From: Flavobacterium hungaricum
Lineage (GTDB): Bacteria > Bacteroidota > Bacteroidia > Flavobacteriales > Flavobacteriaceae
Reading direction: 5' to 3'
Length of the DNA stretch: 64,000 bases
Assembly (NCBI RefSeq): GCF_015182285.1
Contig: NZ_PRDM01000006.1
Coordinates: 124,001 to 188,000, forward strand
Position numbers and translations under genes: made by a program. Below, in pieces: positions 35,060-44,137 of this stretch. Numbering within the stretch: the first letter of the stretch is position 1; each line of letters opens with the position of its first letter. The notes beneath the pieces were generated by a model, which had not been told where the DNA came from, ran no database searches, and saw only the letters and a list, made by a program, of their open reading frames with translations.

Positions 35060-36493
35060 ATGTTTTTTAATTCGTTGGCATTTGCCATTTTCCTTCCAAT
35101 AGTTTTCTTTCTCTATTGGTTTGTTTTCAATAAAACAAAAAGTACGCAAAATGCTTTACTAATTATTGCCAGCTATTATTTCTATTCCTGTTGGGATTGG
35201 AGGTTTCTGTTTTTATTGGTCTTTTCTACTTTTCTGGATTATTATACCGGAATTCAGATAGAAAATTCCGATTCAGATAAAAAACGAAAATTCTGGTTTT
35301 GGTTAAGCATTATTGTCAATCTGGGATTTTTAGGAATATTTAAATACTATAATTTCTTCGCGGCTTCTTTTGCCGAAATGTTTACTTCTTTAGGATTTAA
35401 AGCAAGTCCAATTTTAATAGAAGTAATTCTGCCTGTCGGAATTTCATTCTATACTTTCCACGGATTGTCTTATGTAATTGATATTTATTATAAAAGAATC
35501 AAAGCCGAACACAATTTTGTAGATTATTCGCTTTTCGTAAGTTATTTTCCGCTTTTAGTTGCAGGACCAATAGAACGTGCTACACATCTATTACCACAAG
35601 TTAAAATAAAAAGGGAATTTAATGCTGAGACAGCCAAAGAAGGCGTTTATCAAATTGTTTGGGGTTTGGTAAAAAAAGTGGTCATTGCAGACACTTGCGC
35701 TGTATATGCAAATGCTATTTTTGATAATTACTCTTCGGTTAATTCTTTATCACTAGTTTTAGGAGCAGTTTATTTTGCTTTTCAAATTTATGGAGACTTT
35801 TCAGGATATTCAGATATTGCTCTTGGAGTATCCAAATTATTTGGTTTAGACTTACTGAGAAATTTCAATTATCCTTATTTTTCACGAGATATAGCAGAAT
35901 TTTGGAGACGCTGGCACATTTCGCTTTCATCTTGGTTTCGAGATTATTTATACATTCCGTTAGGAGGCAGTAAAGGCGGACTTTGGATGAAAATCAGAAA
36001 TACTTTTATCATCTTTATTGTCAGTGGCTTTTGGCATGGTGCCAATTGGACCTATATTGTTTGGGGATTTATAAATGCGGTTTATTTTCTTCCTTTATTA
36101 TTGTCTGATAGCAATAGAAATAATATTGACGCTATTGTTCTGAAATGGAACTTAGATTCTGTAAAAGTATTATTCAGTATTCTGACGACTTTTTTATTGA
36201 CTTGTATTGCCTGGGTATTTTTTAGGGCCAGAACAATTTCTGATGCCTTTTTATATTTAAAAAGAATAATTACCAATAGAGATTTTGGTCTTCAATATCT
36301 GGATAACGAACGATATAATTATGAAATCATTCTTATGATTGCAGTATTTGTTTTGGTAGAATGGTACAATCGTACTAAAGTGGAGCCTTTGTCAGGAAAA
36401 AGAAGTTTACTAAAAATGGCTCTGGCTATAACTGCAGTCATTGCTTTTGGAACGTATTCAGATTATAAAGAATTTATTTATTTTCAATTCTAA
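35060..36493 (+). CDS. MBOAT-family O-acyltransferase (AlgI/DltB-like)
   Basis: 477 residues, about 11 to 12 membrane helices. 'MFFNSLAFAIFLPIVFFLYW' is the typical start, followed by 'ASYYFYSCWDWRFL', 'LPVGISFYTFHGLSYVID', 'FPLLVAGPIERA' and 'EFWRRWHISLSSWFRDYL'. The catalytic histidine lies in 'GFWHGANWTYIVWG' in the second half. MBOAT proteins pass acyl groups across the inner membrane for O-acetylation of alginate, peptidoglycan or capsule. Its stop overlaps the start of the SGNH partner gene by one base (TAATG), the usual two-gene arrangement. Confidence 0.95.
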   Translation: MFFNSLAFAIFLPIVFFLYWFVFNKTKSTQNALLIIASYYFYSCWDWRFLFLLVFSTFLDYYTGIQIENSDSDKKRKFWFWLSIIVNLGFLGIFKYYNFFAASFAEMFTSLGFKASPILIEVILPVGISFYTFHGLSYVIDIYYKRIKAEHNFVDYSLFVSYFPLLVAGPIERATHLLPQVKIKREFNAETAKEGVYQIVWGLVKKVVIADTCAVYANAIFDNYSSVNSLSLVLGAVYFAFQIYGDFSGYSDIALGVSKLFGLDLLRNFNYPYFSRDIAEFWRRWHISLSSWFRDYLYIPLGGSKGGLWMKIRNTFIIFIVSGFWHGANWTYIVWGFINAVYFLPLLLSDSNRNNIDAIVLKWNLDSVKVLFSILTTFLLTCIAWVFFRARTISDAFLYLKRIITNRDFGLQYLDNERYNYEIILMIAVFVLVEWYNRTKVEPLSGKRSLLKMALAITAVIAFGTYSDYKEFIYFQF

Positions 36494-37374
36494 TGAAGAA
36501 GTTTTTATTATATATCGCTAAAGTTTTTGTAATAATAGTTCTATGCGCTGTACTTCTGGATGGGCTTTATACTTATGTATATATGAAATCTCAAAATAGA
36601 GGCAAAGTTGAAAATGTTATAAATTCGAAAGCTCAAAATTTTGATGTAATTATTTTAGGTTCCTCTAGAGCGAACAATCATTTTGTATCTCAAATGTTCG
36701 AAGATAAGGGATTAAAAACTTTCAATTATGGGATGAGCGGCGGTCATTTGTTTGAAGCTTCGTTGATGCTAAAGTTAATGATAGAACGAAATTACAAAAT
36801 AAAAAATGTAATTCTAGAAGCAGATTTGAATCTTTCAAATGATCGTGAAGCGGAAGGAATTGCGTCCTTATTTTTACCTTATATTCATAACTCGCAAGTA
36901 ATCAAAGATCATTTTGAATCTCAAAAAAACTTTAAAGAATTATATTATATTCCTTTTTATAGATTTATAAAGTATGAGACAAAAATTGGAGTGAGAGAGA
37001 CCTTTTTTACTGCAATTGGTAAAAAAACAAACGCATTAGATAACTTAGGCTTTTATCCATTAGAAAAGCATAAAAATGGCAATATGAAAAATAACATTGT
37101 CAATTTAAACCCGCTTCCTCACAATAAGTATTACGAAGAAATAAAAACAATCTGTAAAGAGAACAACATCAATTTTATTGCAGTTATGACTCCAATGTGC
37201 GAAAATGTTATTGGAATGAATTATTTTGATAAGGTACAGAAAGCTTATCCTGAAATTCATAATTATGAAAATGCAGTGGTCGAGAATAAATATTTTTCTT
37301 CCTGCGGCCATATGACAAGTGACGGCGCTAAAAAGTTTACAGCTAGAATTTTAAACGACTTTTTTAAGAAATAG
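36493..37374 (+). CDS. membrane-anchored SGNH-like partner of the MBOAT acyltransferase
   Basis: 293 residues. An N-terminal membrane anchor (about 5-27) is followed by an SGNH/GDSL-like domain: 'DVIILGSSRANNHF' (block I serine), 'NYGMSGGHLFEA' (block II glycine), and 'CGHMTSDGAKKF' near the C-terminus with the H/D region. Such proteins complete the O-acetyl transfer started by an MBOAT partner (AlgX/AlgJ/PatB analogues) in the periplasm. One-base overlap with the MBOAT gene supports a functional pair. Confidence 0.82.
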   Translation: MKKFLLYIAKVFVIIVLCAVLLDGLYTYVYMKSQNRGKVENVINSKAQNFDVIILGSSRANNHFVSQMFEDKGLKTFNYGMSGGHLFEASLMLKLMIERNYKIKNVILEADLNLSNDREAEGIASLFLPYIHNSQVIKDHFESQKNFKELYYIPFYRFIKYETKIGVRETFFTAIGKKTNALDNLGFYPLEKHKNGNMKNNIVNLNPLPHNKYYEEIKTICKENNINFIAVMTPMCENVIGMNYFDKVQKAYPEIHNYENAVVENKYFSSCGHMTSDGAKKFTARILNDFFKK

Positions 37375-38529
37375 ATGCATATAGCTTTTTTGACCCCCGA
37401 ATTTCCACACTCAAAAGTAATACATGCCGCTGGAATTGGAACGAGTATAAAAAACCTTACGGTTGCTTTAAGTAAAGAAAAAGTAAAAGTTACTGTTTTT
37501 GTTTATGGGCAGCAAACAGAAGAAATAATTGTCGAAAATGATGTAACTCTTCATTTAATAAAAGGCAGAAAATTTAAATTATTTGGGTGGTATTTTCATC
37601 GTCAATACATTCAAAATTACTGTAATAAAGTAATTAAGGAAGAAAAAATAGATCTTATTGAAGCACCTGATTGGACAGGGATTACCGCTTTTATGAAGTT
37701 TAAGATTCCATTAATAATTCGTTTTCACGGAAGTGATACTTATTTCTGTCATTTGGAAAAAAGACCGCAAAAGAAGAAAAATTTTTGGTTTGAAAAAACT
37801 TCGGTAAAAAGGGCACAGGCTTTTATTGCACCAACAACTTTTGCGGGTAACGTTTCTAAAGAATTATTTAAAATTAGAAACAAAGAAATTCAGACGATTC
37901 ATCATGGTTTGGAATTGGAAAAATTTTCGAATGAGTCTCCAGAAGTTTTCGAAAAAGGAATAATGCTATACATCGGTACTTTAATTCGAAAAAAAGGAGT
38001 TTTAGAACTGCCACAGATTTTCAATAAAGTACGCCAGAATTTTCCAGAGGCAAAATTAATTTTGATTGGAAGTGATTCGGCCGATATCGAGACCGGCAGT
38101 GATTCTACATGGGCTTTAATGCAAGAAAAATTTGAAATTGAAGATTTGCCATCGGTTCAATACGCAGGAAAAATTCCTTATCAAGAAATACAAAACTATA
38201 TTAAGAAGGCAAATGTTTGTGTTTTTCCAACTTTTGCAGAAACGTTAGGAATGGTTACTATAGAATCTATGGCAATGCAAAAAGCAGTTGTAAACAGTAA
38301 TATTGGCTGGGCCCAAGAATTAATTGTAGATCAAGAAAGTGGATTTTTGGTATATCCTTCAGATCATGATTTGTATGCTGAAAGGATCTGCCAGATTTTA
38401 AGAGATGATAAATTTGTTTTAGAACTTGGTAAAATGGCTAAAAAAAGAGTTGAAGAAAAGTTTGATATTAATAAGGTCGTACTGCAAAATATTCAATTTT
38501 ATAAAAGAATAATAACCTCAAAAAATTAA
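37375..38529 (+). CDS. family 4 (GT-B) glycosyltransferase
   Basis: 384 residues. 'IAFLTPEFPHSKVIHAAGIG' at the start, 'LIEAPDWTGI', 'IIRFHGSDTY', 'TIHHGLELEKFS' and 'YIGTLIRKKGVLELP' follow the GT4 order. 'CVFPTFAETLGMVTIESMAM' contains the EX7E signature and 'NIGWAQELIVDQESGFLV' the donor-phosphate loop. It starts directly after the preceding TAG. Retaining transfer in the cytoplasm is expected; the sugar is unknown. Confidence 0.92.
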   Translation: MHIAFLTPEFPHSKVIHAAGIGTSIKNLTVALSKEKVKVTVFVYGQQTEEIIVENDVTLHLIKGRKFKLFGWYFHRQYIQNYCNKVIKEEKIDLIEAPDWTGITAFMKFKIPLIIRFHGSDTYFCHLEKRPQKKKNFWFEKTSVKRAQAFIAPTTFAGNVSKELFKIRNKEIQTIHHGLELEKFSNESPEVFEKGIMLYIGTLIRKKGVLELPQIFNKVRQNFPEAKLILIGSDSADIETGSDSTWALMQEKFEIEDLPSVQYAGKIPYQEIQNYIKKANVCVFPTFAETLGMVTIESMAMQKAVVNSNIGWAQELIVDQESGFLVYPSDHDLYAERICQILRDDKFVLELGKMAKKRVEEKFDINKVVLQNIQFYKRIITSKN

Positions 38530-38531
38530 AG

Positions 38532-40073
38532 ATGGTAGTTATTTATCATAAAAATAATTTAGTTGTAGAGGTTAAAAATAATCAAGACTCTATTGCTTTT
38601 AAAAATGTCACAATAACAGAAGCACTGTTTACTCTGGCAGAGAAATATCCTGATGAACTTATTTTGTGGTGTGAATTATCTTTAAAAGACAATTTAAATT
38701 ATGAAGCTCTGCCTGTTATTTTTCATCACAAAAAAATACTGGCTTCCTTCAACTTAATTTCAAGTAATTTTTTACCTGATGCTATAGGCTACGTAGAACA
38801 ATCTCCGTACATAAAAATCAATAAAAAAGTTCGTTATCCTACATGGATTATGAGCAGCAAAACGGGAGGTGTTCATGCCTCGGTTTTGTCAGCTTTAAAA
38901 AATCAAATTACATTAGATAATGATTTTGATTATTTTCTGTGTTCTATGGCGAAACTCGGTATGGACCAAGGACTTTTGTGTTATTCTGAACCATTGTTGA
39001 TAAAAGATTTTCTGGAGAAAGAAAACAAACTCAAAGATAATTGGGATGTCTTATTTAAGTTTGTTAAGCAGCATTACAGAACTCGATGGGTCTTTTTATT
39101 ATTTCTGAATTTATTGGTTTATGAAAGAAAAACACTTTTTTTTCCTCTTTTAAAAAGTTTTGTCTATCGAAAAAGAAATCTAAGAAGTAATTCACTAGAA
39201 AATATTAAGGTTGAATCAATAAATAAGGTTGTAGAAAAAAACACGATTGATGTAATAATTCCAACAATCGGAAGAAAAAAATACTTATACGACGTTTTAA
39301 AGGATTTGTCCAGACAGGTTCATTTACCAGAAAATGTAATTATAGTCGAGCAAAATCCTGATAAAAATAGTGTTTCAGAGCTTGATTATATTAAAAATGA
39401 AAATTGGCCATTTAAAATTAAACACATATTTACAAATCAGACAGGTGTTTGTAACGCTAGAAATACCGCACTGTCTTTAATTGAAAGTGAATGGGTATTT
39501 TTGAACGATGATGATAATAGATTTGATGAGAATTTATTAAAGGATGTATTGGCTAATTTAAAGTCTTATGGAATAAAGTCGTTATCAACCTCCTATTTGC
39601 AGCCAAAAGAAATTAAGGAAAATAAGATTATTAGTCAAGCACAGATTTTTGGCTCAGGAAATAGTTTCATACACGCATCTTTATTAGATACCGTTAAATT
39701 TGATATGAGATTTGAATTTGGCTACGGAGAAGATTCTGATTTTGGCATGCAGATTCGTAATTCGGGAGTAGATGTTATCTATTTTCCTAATTTAGAAATA
39801 TTGCACTTAAAAGCACCAATAGGCGGTTTTAGAGTTAAACCAATTTTAGCTTGGGATAATGATGAAATACAGCCAAAACCATCACCTACAATTATGTTGA
39901 ACATGCAATTACATTTATCGCAGCAACAAATAAAATGCTACAAAACGATACTGTTTTTCAAATTTTATAAAGTTCAAAAGATTAAAAATCCGATAATCTA
40001 TCTTAAGAACTTTGAAAAACAATGGAAACAAAGCATTTATTGGTCAGATAAATTAAAACTAAAAAAAGCATGA
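38532..40073 (+). CDS. two-domain family 2 glycosyltransferase
   Basis: 513 residues. The C-terminal part from about 235 is a GT2 domain: 'IDVIIPTIGRKKYLYDVL', 'FTNQTGVCNARNTALSL', the metal site 'LNDDDNRFDENL' and 'GYGEDSDFGMQIRNSG'. The N-terminal 230 residues have no recognised domain, although 'SSKTGGVHASVLSAL' and 'FFLCSMAKLGMDQ'-like sequence suggest a folded, possibly degenerate transferase-like module. A hydrophobic basic stretch at about 195-215 may touch the membrane. It overlaps the next GT2 gene as ATGA. Confidence 0.85.
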   Translation: MVVIYHKNNLVVEVKNNQDSIAFKNVTITEALFTLAEKYPDELILWCELSLKDNLNYEALPVIFHHKKILASFNLISSNFLPDAIGYVEQSPYIKINKKVRYPTWIMSSKTGGVHASVLSALKNQITLDNDFDYFLCSMAKLGMDQGLLCYSEPLLIKDFLEKENKLKDNWDVLFKFVKQHYRTRWVFLLFLNLLVYERKTLFFPLLKSFVYRKRNLRSNSLENIKVESINKVVEKNTIDVIIPTIGRKKYLYDVLKDLSRQVHLPENVIIVEQNPDKNSVSELDYIKNENWPFKIKHIFTNQTGVCNARNTALSLIESEWVFLNDDDNRFDENLLKDVLANLKSYGIKSLSTSYLQPKEIKENKIISQAQIFGSGNSFIHASLLDTVKFDMRFEFGYGEDSDFGMQIRNSGVDVIYFPNLEILHLKAPIGGFRVKPILAWDNDEIQPKPSPTIMLNMQLHLSQQQIKCYKTILFFKFYKVQKIKNPIIYLKNFEKQWKQSIYWSDKLKLKKA

Positions 40074-41074
40074 TGAATTTTTCTTTGGTTATTTGTACAT
40101 ACATGCGTCCTGATTCGCTTTTACAACTATTGAAATCGGTTGAAGAACAAAATTTATACCCCAATGACATTTTAATAATTGATGGTTCTAGTAACGAAGA
40201 ATCAAAAAAAGTTGTTGAAGAAAATCAATTTAAAAGGGTTCAATATTTTTTGGTTTCGGATCAAGATCGTGGTTTAACAAAACAGAGAAATTTTGGTGTT
40301 TCAAAATTGGCTGTAGAAACTGAGATAGTCTGTTTTTTAGATGATGATACCGTTTTAGAAAAAGGGTACTTTGAAGAAATTATTAAGACTTTTGAGTTAG
40401 ATTCTGAAGTTGTAGGAGTAGGCGGTGTAGCGTTGAACGAAAATAAATGGAAACCCCACGATTCCAAAATAATGTTTAATAAAAATAAATACTATTTTTT
40501 TGAAAATTATATTTATAAAGAAGGACTAAGAAATAGAGCTCGAAATTATTTAGGACTGGCCTCAAATCTTGGTCCTGGAAAAATGCCTGCTTTTTCTCAT
40601 GGGAGAACTTGCGGATTTCCGTTAACAGGAAAAAGTTATGAAGTTGATTTATTGATTGGCATGTCGATGTCCTTTAAAAGAACTGTTTTTGAGAAGATTC
40701 ATTTTTCTAAATTTTTTGAAGGTTATGGATTGTATGAAGATGCAGATTTTAGCCTTAGAGCTTTACAATATGGTAAAAATGTGATCAATACAAAAGCGCA
40801 ACTAAATCATTATCATGCACCTTCAGGACGTCCAAATCAATATCAATATGGTAAAATGGTGGTTCGAAATGGATGGTACGTCTGGCGAATCAAAAATCCA
40901 AACCCAAGTCTTAACGATCGATTTAAATGGAATATGATTACGATTTTATTAGCAATAATTAGATTTACAAACGTATTAAGTGGTGCTGTGGAAAGTAAAA
41001 AAGCTTTTACAGAAACAATGGGTAGAATTGCTGGATATATAAGTTTGCTGTTTAATAAGCCGAGACAAATATGA
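40070..41074 (+). CDS. family 2 glycosyltransferase (GT-A)
   Basis: 334 residues. 'SLVICTYMRPDSLLQLL', 'IIDGSSNEES', 'DQDRGLTKQRNFGVSKL' and the metal-binding 'CFLDDDTVLEKGYF' are clear GT2 elements. 'FEGYGLYEDADFSLRALQYG' carries the ED acceptor-site pair. A C-terminal amphipathic segment follows. Two consecutive ATG codons at 40070 and 40073 are possible starts; the first overlaps the previous stop. It overlaps the following GT4 gene by four bases. Confidence 0.9.
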   Translation: MMNFSLVICTYMRPDSLLQLLKSVEEQNLYPNDILIIDGSSNEESKKVVEENQFKRVQYFLVSDQDRGLTKQRNFGVSKLAVETEIVCFLDDDTVLEKGYFEEIIKTFELDSEVVGVGGVALNENKWKPHDSKIMFNKNKYYFFENYIYKEGLRNRARNYLGLASNLGPGKMPAFSHGRTCGFPLTGKSYEVDLLIGMSMSFKRTVFEKIHFSKFFEGYGLYEDADFSLRALQYGKNVINTKAQLNHYHAPSGRPNQYQYGKMVVRNGWYVWRIKNPNPSLNDRFKWNMITILLAIIRFTNVLSGAVESKKAFTETMGRIAGYISLLFNKPRQI

Positions 41075-42159
41075 AGAAAACAGTTTTTATTTCTTTTTCT
41101 TTAGGAAGTAGTTCTATTTCAGATTATTATTCCACGCTGGCTGAAAAGTTTAAGGATGAGTTTCAAGTAATTGTATTTTCAGATACAAAAAGAAATGATT
41201 TGATTTCTTTATCCGAGAATATTATTGTGAAATATTGGCCGTCCAAAAGACCAACAAAACTAAAAGATGGTATTTTTTTGTATAAAAATATGAGAGAGTA
41301 CAAACCAGTTGCAACTATCTCAGTTTTTGGATCTGTTAATATATTTTTGATTGTTGGATTCTTATACGGTGTTAAAATTAGAATTGCTTGGATAAGTACA
41401 TTAACCACACAATTTAAGCAGCAAAAATTATTGTTATTAAGAAAATCATTGATTTTTAAATTAGCAACCAATATTGTTGCAAATTCTCGAGCAACCCAAA
41501 AAGATGCAGAACAGAATTATCGTGTATCCAGTAAAAAGATAAAAGTCTTGCCAAATTCGGTTAAAGATCTGTATTCGGAAATAGAAATAACTAATTCTGA
41601 AGATTCAAAATTAATTGTTTATGTCGGTCGACTGCATAAATCTAAAGGTGTTGAGGTCCTCGTAGAAGCTTTTGCAAAGATTCATTCGCAGTTTCCTGAA
41701 TTTGAATTAATGATTATTGGAGGTGGTGAAGAAGAAAAGAATCTAAAAAAAATGATTGTCGATTTGAAAATAGAGCAGTCTGTTATATTTAAAGGCAATC
41801 TCCCTAAGACCCAAGTATTACAAATGTTTAAACAATCATATTTGTCTGTTGTTCCGAGCCTAGCAGAAGCTTTTGGTTACACGGTAATAGAAGCAATGAG
41901 TATGAAAACCTTAGTAATTGGATCTAATAATACTGGAATCAAAGAAATTATAGAAAATGATAAAACCGGTCTACTTTTTCAGACCAACAATGCTGATGAT
42001 TTGAGTGCTAAAATTAAAACAGCAATCTTGCAGCCTGAATTGAGAAATAAATTAGCCTTAAGCGGTTTTGATCATTTTAAAAATAATTACGAAGTGAAAC
42101 AAGCGGTTGAAAGAGATGTGTCTTTCTTTAAAAATTTAATTAAAAAAGACAATGAGTAA
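41071..42159 (+). CDS. family 4 (GT-B) glycosyltransferase
   Basis: 362 residues. 'NIVANSRATQKDAEQNY', 'VLPNSVKDLYSE', 'YVGRLHKSKGVEVLVEAFA' and 'LMIIGGGEEEKNL' follow the GT4 pattern. 'VVPSLAEAFGYTVIEAMSM' contains EX7E and 'TGIKEIIENDKTGLLF' the donor loop. It starts inside the stop of the preceding gene (ATGA) and overlaps the next by eight bases. Sugar unknown. Confidence 0.93.
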   Translation: MKKTVFISFSLGSSSISDYYSTLAEKFKDEFQVIVFSDTKRNDLISLSENIIVKYWPSKRPTKLKDGIFLYKNMREYKPVATISVFGSVNIFLIVGFLYGVKIRIAWISTLTTQFKQQKLLLLRKSLIFKLATNIVANSRATQKDAEQNYRVSSKKIKVLPNSVKDLYSEIEITNSEDSKLIVYVGRLHKSKGVEVLVEAFAKIHSQFPEFELMIIGGGEEEKNLKKMIVDLKIEQSVIFKGNLPKTQVLQMFKQSYLSVVPSLAEAFGYTVIEAMSMKTLVIGSNNTGIKEIIENDKTGLLFQTNNADDLSAKIKTAILQPELRNKLALSGFDHFKNNYEVKQAVERDVSFFKNLIKKDNE

Positions 42160-43267
42160 TTTTCTTATCATTACCAATGTTATTCATACAAAGGAAAACA
42201 ACCAATATTATGGTTATTCCCCTTATATTAATGAAATGAATATCTGGATCAAATTTGCAGATCAAGTGACAATTGTTGCGCCCTTGGCCTCTAGAGACAT
42301 TACTCCGATTGATTCTGCATATGATTGTAATAATCTTACTTTTAAAAAAGTTCCAGATTTTAGTTTTACAACATTAAAAAACAGAATAACCTCACTGGTC
42401 AAATTACCGATTATCTTTTACAAGATATTTATAGAAATGAATCGTGCAGATCATATTCATTTGAGATGTCCGGGAAACATGGGATTAATTGGCTGCTTTG
42501 TTCAGGTTTTTTTTCCTTCAAAAACAAAAACGGCTAAGTATGCTGGTAATTGGGATCCGGAAAGCAAACAGCCATGGACTTATAAATTACAAAAAAAAGT
42601 TTTGTCCAACACTTTCTTAACTAAGAATATGAAGGTTTTAGTTTATGGAAATTGGGACAAACAATCAAAAAATATAAAACCTTTTTTTACTGCAAGTTAT
42701 TTAGAATCTGAAAAAGAAGTAATCGAAAAAGACGATTTTAATTTAGGCATAAAATTCATTTTTGTAGGAAGCTTAACCGATGGTAAAAATCCGCTTTATG
42801 CTGTAAAGTTGATTGAAGCACTTATTAAAAAGGGTTATAATGTTTCTTTAGATTTATACGGAGAAGGAATAAACCGTGATTTGCTTTTAAACTATGTTAA
42901 TGCTAATAATCTCGGAATGAAAATTAGTTTAAAAGGGAATCATGATAGGAGAACAATAAAAGAAGCTTATCAAAAAAGTCATTTTGTTATATTGCCGTCT
43001 GTTAGTGAAGGCTGGCCAAAAGCAATAGCCGAAGGAATGTTCTGGGGTTGTGTGCCTATAGCAACAAAGGTTTCATGTATTCCTTACATGTTGGATAATG
43101 AGAATAGAGGCATACTTTTAGAAATGGATTTAGAAAAAGATTGCCAAAAAATAGAATACATCTTAGAAGAAACAGCTGTTTATAAAGATAAAAATAAAAA
43201 AGCAGCAGACTGGTCTAGAGAATATACTTTAGACGTTTTTCAAAAAGAAATAAAAGAAATGATATAG
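42152..43267 (+). CDS. family 4 (GT-B) glycosyltransferase
   Basis: 371 residues. 'HLRCPGNMGLIGCFVQV' and 'TAKYAGNWDPESKQPW' are in the acceptor domain. The donor domain has 'KFIFVGSLTDGKNPLYAV', 'LDLYGEGINRDLL' and 'ILPSVSEGWPKAIAEGMFWG' with the EX7E glutamates. It begins within the end of the previous gene. Specificity cannot be read from the sequence. Confidence 0.9.
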   Translation: MSNFLIITNVIHTKENNQYYGYSPYINEMNIWIKFADQVTIVAPLASRDITPIDSAYDCNNLTFKKVPDFSFTTLKNRITSLVKLPIIFYKIFIEMNRADHIHLRCPGNMGLIGCFVQVFFPSKTKTAKYAGNWDPESKQPWTYKLQKKVLSNTFLTKNMKVLVYGNWDKQSKNIKPFFTASYLESEKEVIEKDDFNLGIKFIFVGSLTDGKNPLYAVKLIEALIKKGYNVSLDLYGEGINRDLLLNYVNANNLGMKISLKGNHDRRTIKEAYQKSHFVILPSVSEGWPKAIAEGMFWGCVPIATKVSCIPYMLDNENRGILLEMDLEKDCQKIEYILEETAVYKDKNKKAADWSREYTLDVFQKEIKEMI

Positions 43268-43273
43268 TTAAAT

Positions 43274-44137
43274 ATGAAGCATTCAACAAAAACAAGAATA
43301 TTTAAGGTTCTTTCCATCTTACCCAATACAATAGGATATAATTTATATCATTTTTTGCAAAATAGCACCAGTAAGTTAACAATTGATAAAAAAATAAATG
43401 CGGCTTATGGCACTTATAAAACAGTTGTTAGAATATTAAAAGAAAATGGTAAAAGTCTTGATGGTATACGAATTGGTGAATTAGGTTCAGGCTGGGTGCC
43501 TGTTTTTCCATATCAATTAATTCTTGAAGGTGGAGTAAAACATGTAGATACCTATGATATCAATGAACATTATAATTTAAAACAGATTAAAGAACTTAAT
43601 GAGTATTATAAGCAGCGTGATGCTTTTGAACTTCAATCTGAAAGTAAGTATCCTTTGTTAAAAGGAGTTTCGTACTATCCAAAAACGAATATTTGTAACG
43701 GAAATCTTCAAGATATAGATTTAGTATTGTCCAGATTTGTATTAGAGCATGTTCCTCCTAACGATATACGTGAAATACATAATTTTTTATTTTCTAGTTT
43801 AAAATCAGGAAGCTATATATTACATCTTATATCTCCGAGCGATCATAGAGCGTATAGTGATTCTTCTCTTTCGCTTCAAGATTTTTTAAAATATAGTCAG
43901 GAAGAATGGGATAAAATTCAAACTAAATTTGATTATCATAATCGATTGAGACTTCCGCAATATTTGGATTTGTTTAGAGACCAGTTTGAAATTGTTCACT
44001 TTGAGCACGATAAAATCAATACAGAATCTAAAAGTTATAAAAAATTCAAAGAGTTAAATATTCATTCCGATTTTAAAAAATACAATGATCAGGAGTTAAT
44101 GGCAGGAAGCATCAATATTTTGTTGAAAAAGAAATAA
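43274..44137 (+). CDS. class I SAM-dependent methyltransferase-like protein
   Basis: 287 residues. 'GIRIGELGSGWVPVFPYQL' is a motif I (ExGxG), 'HVDTYDINEHY' a motif II acidic strand end, and 'IDLVLSRFVLEHVPPNDI' the post-motif seen in Methyltransf_11-like enzymes. 'LKSGSYILHLISPSDHRAY' with 'SLQDFLKYSQEEW' is common in glycan-locus methyltransferases. A methyl group on a sugar is the likely product; the acceptor is unknown. It sits tightly between two GT4 genes. Confidence 0.75.
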   Translation: MKHSTKTRIFKVLSILPNTIGYNLYHFLQNSTSKLTIDKKINAAYGTYKTVVRILKENGKSLDGIRIGELGSGWVPVFPYQLILEGGVKHVDTYDINEHYNLKQIKELNEYYKQRDAFELQSESKYPLLKGVSYYPKTNICNGNLQDIDLVLSRFVLEHVPPNDIREIHNFLFSSLKSGSYILHLISPSDHRAYSDSSLSLQDFLKYSQEEWDKIQTKFDYHNRLRLPQYLDLFRDQFEIVHFEHDKINTESKSYKKFKELNIHSDFKKYNDQELMAGSINILLKKK

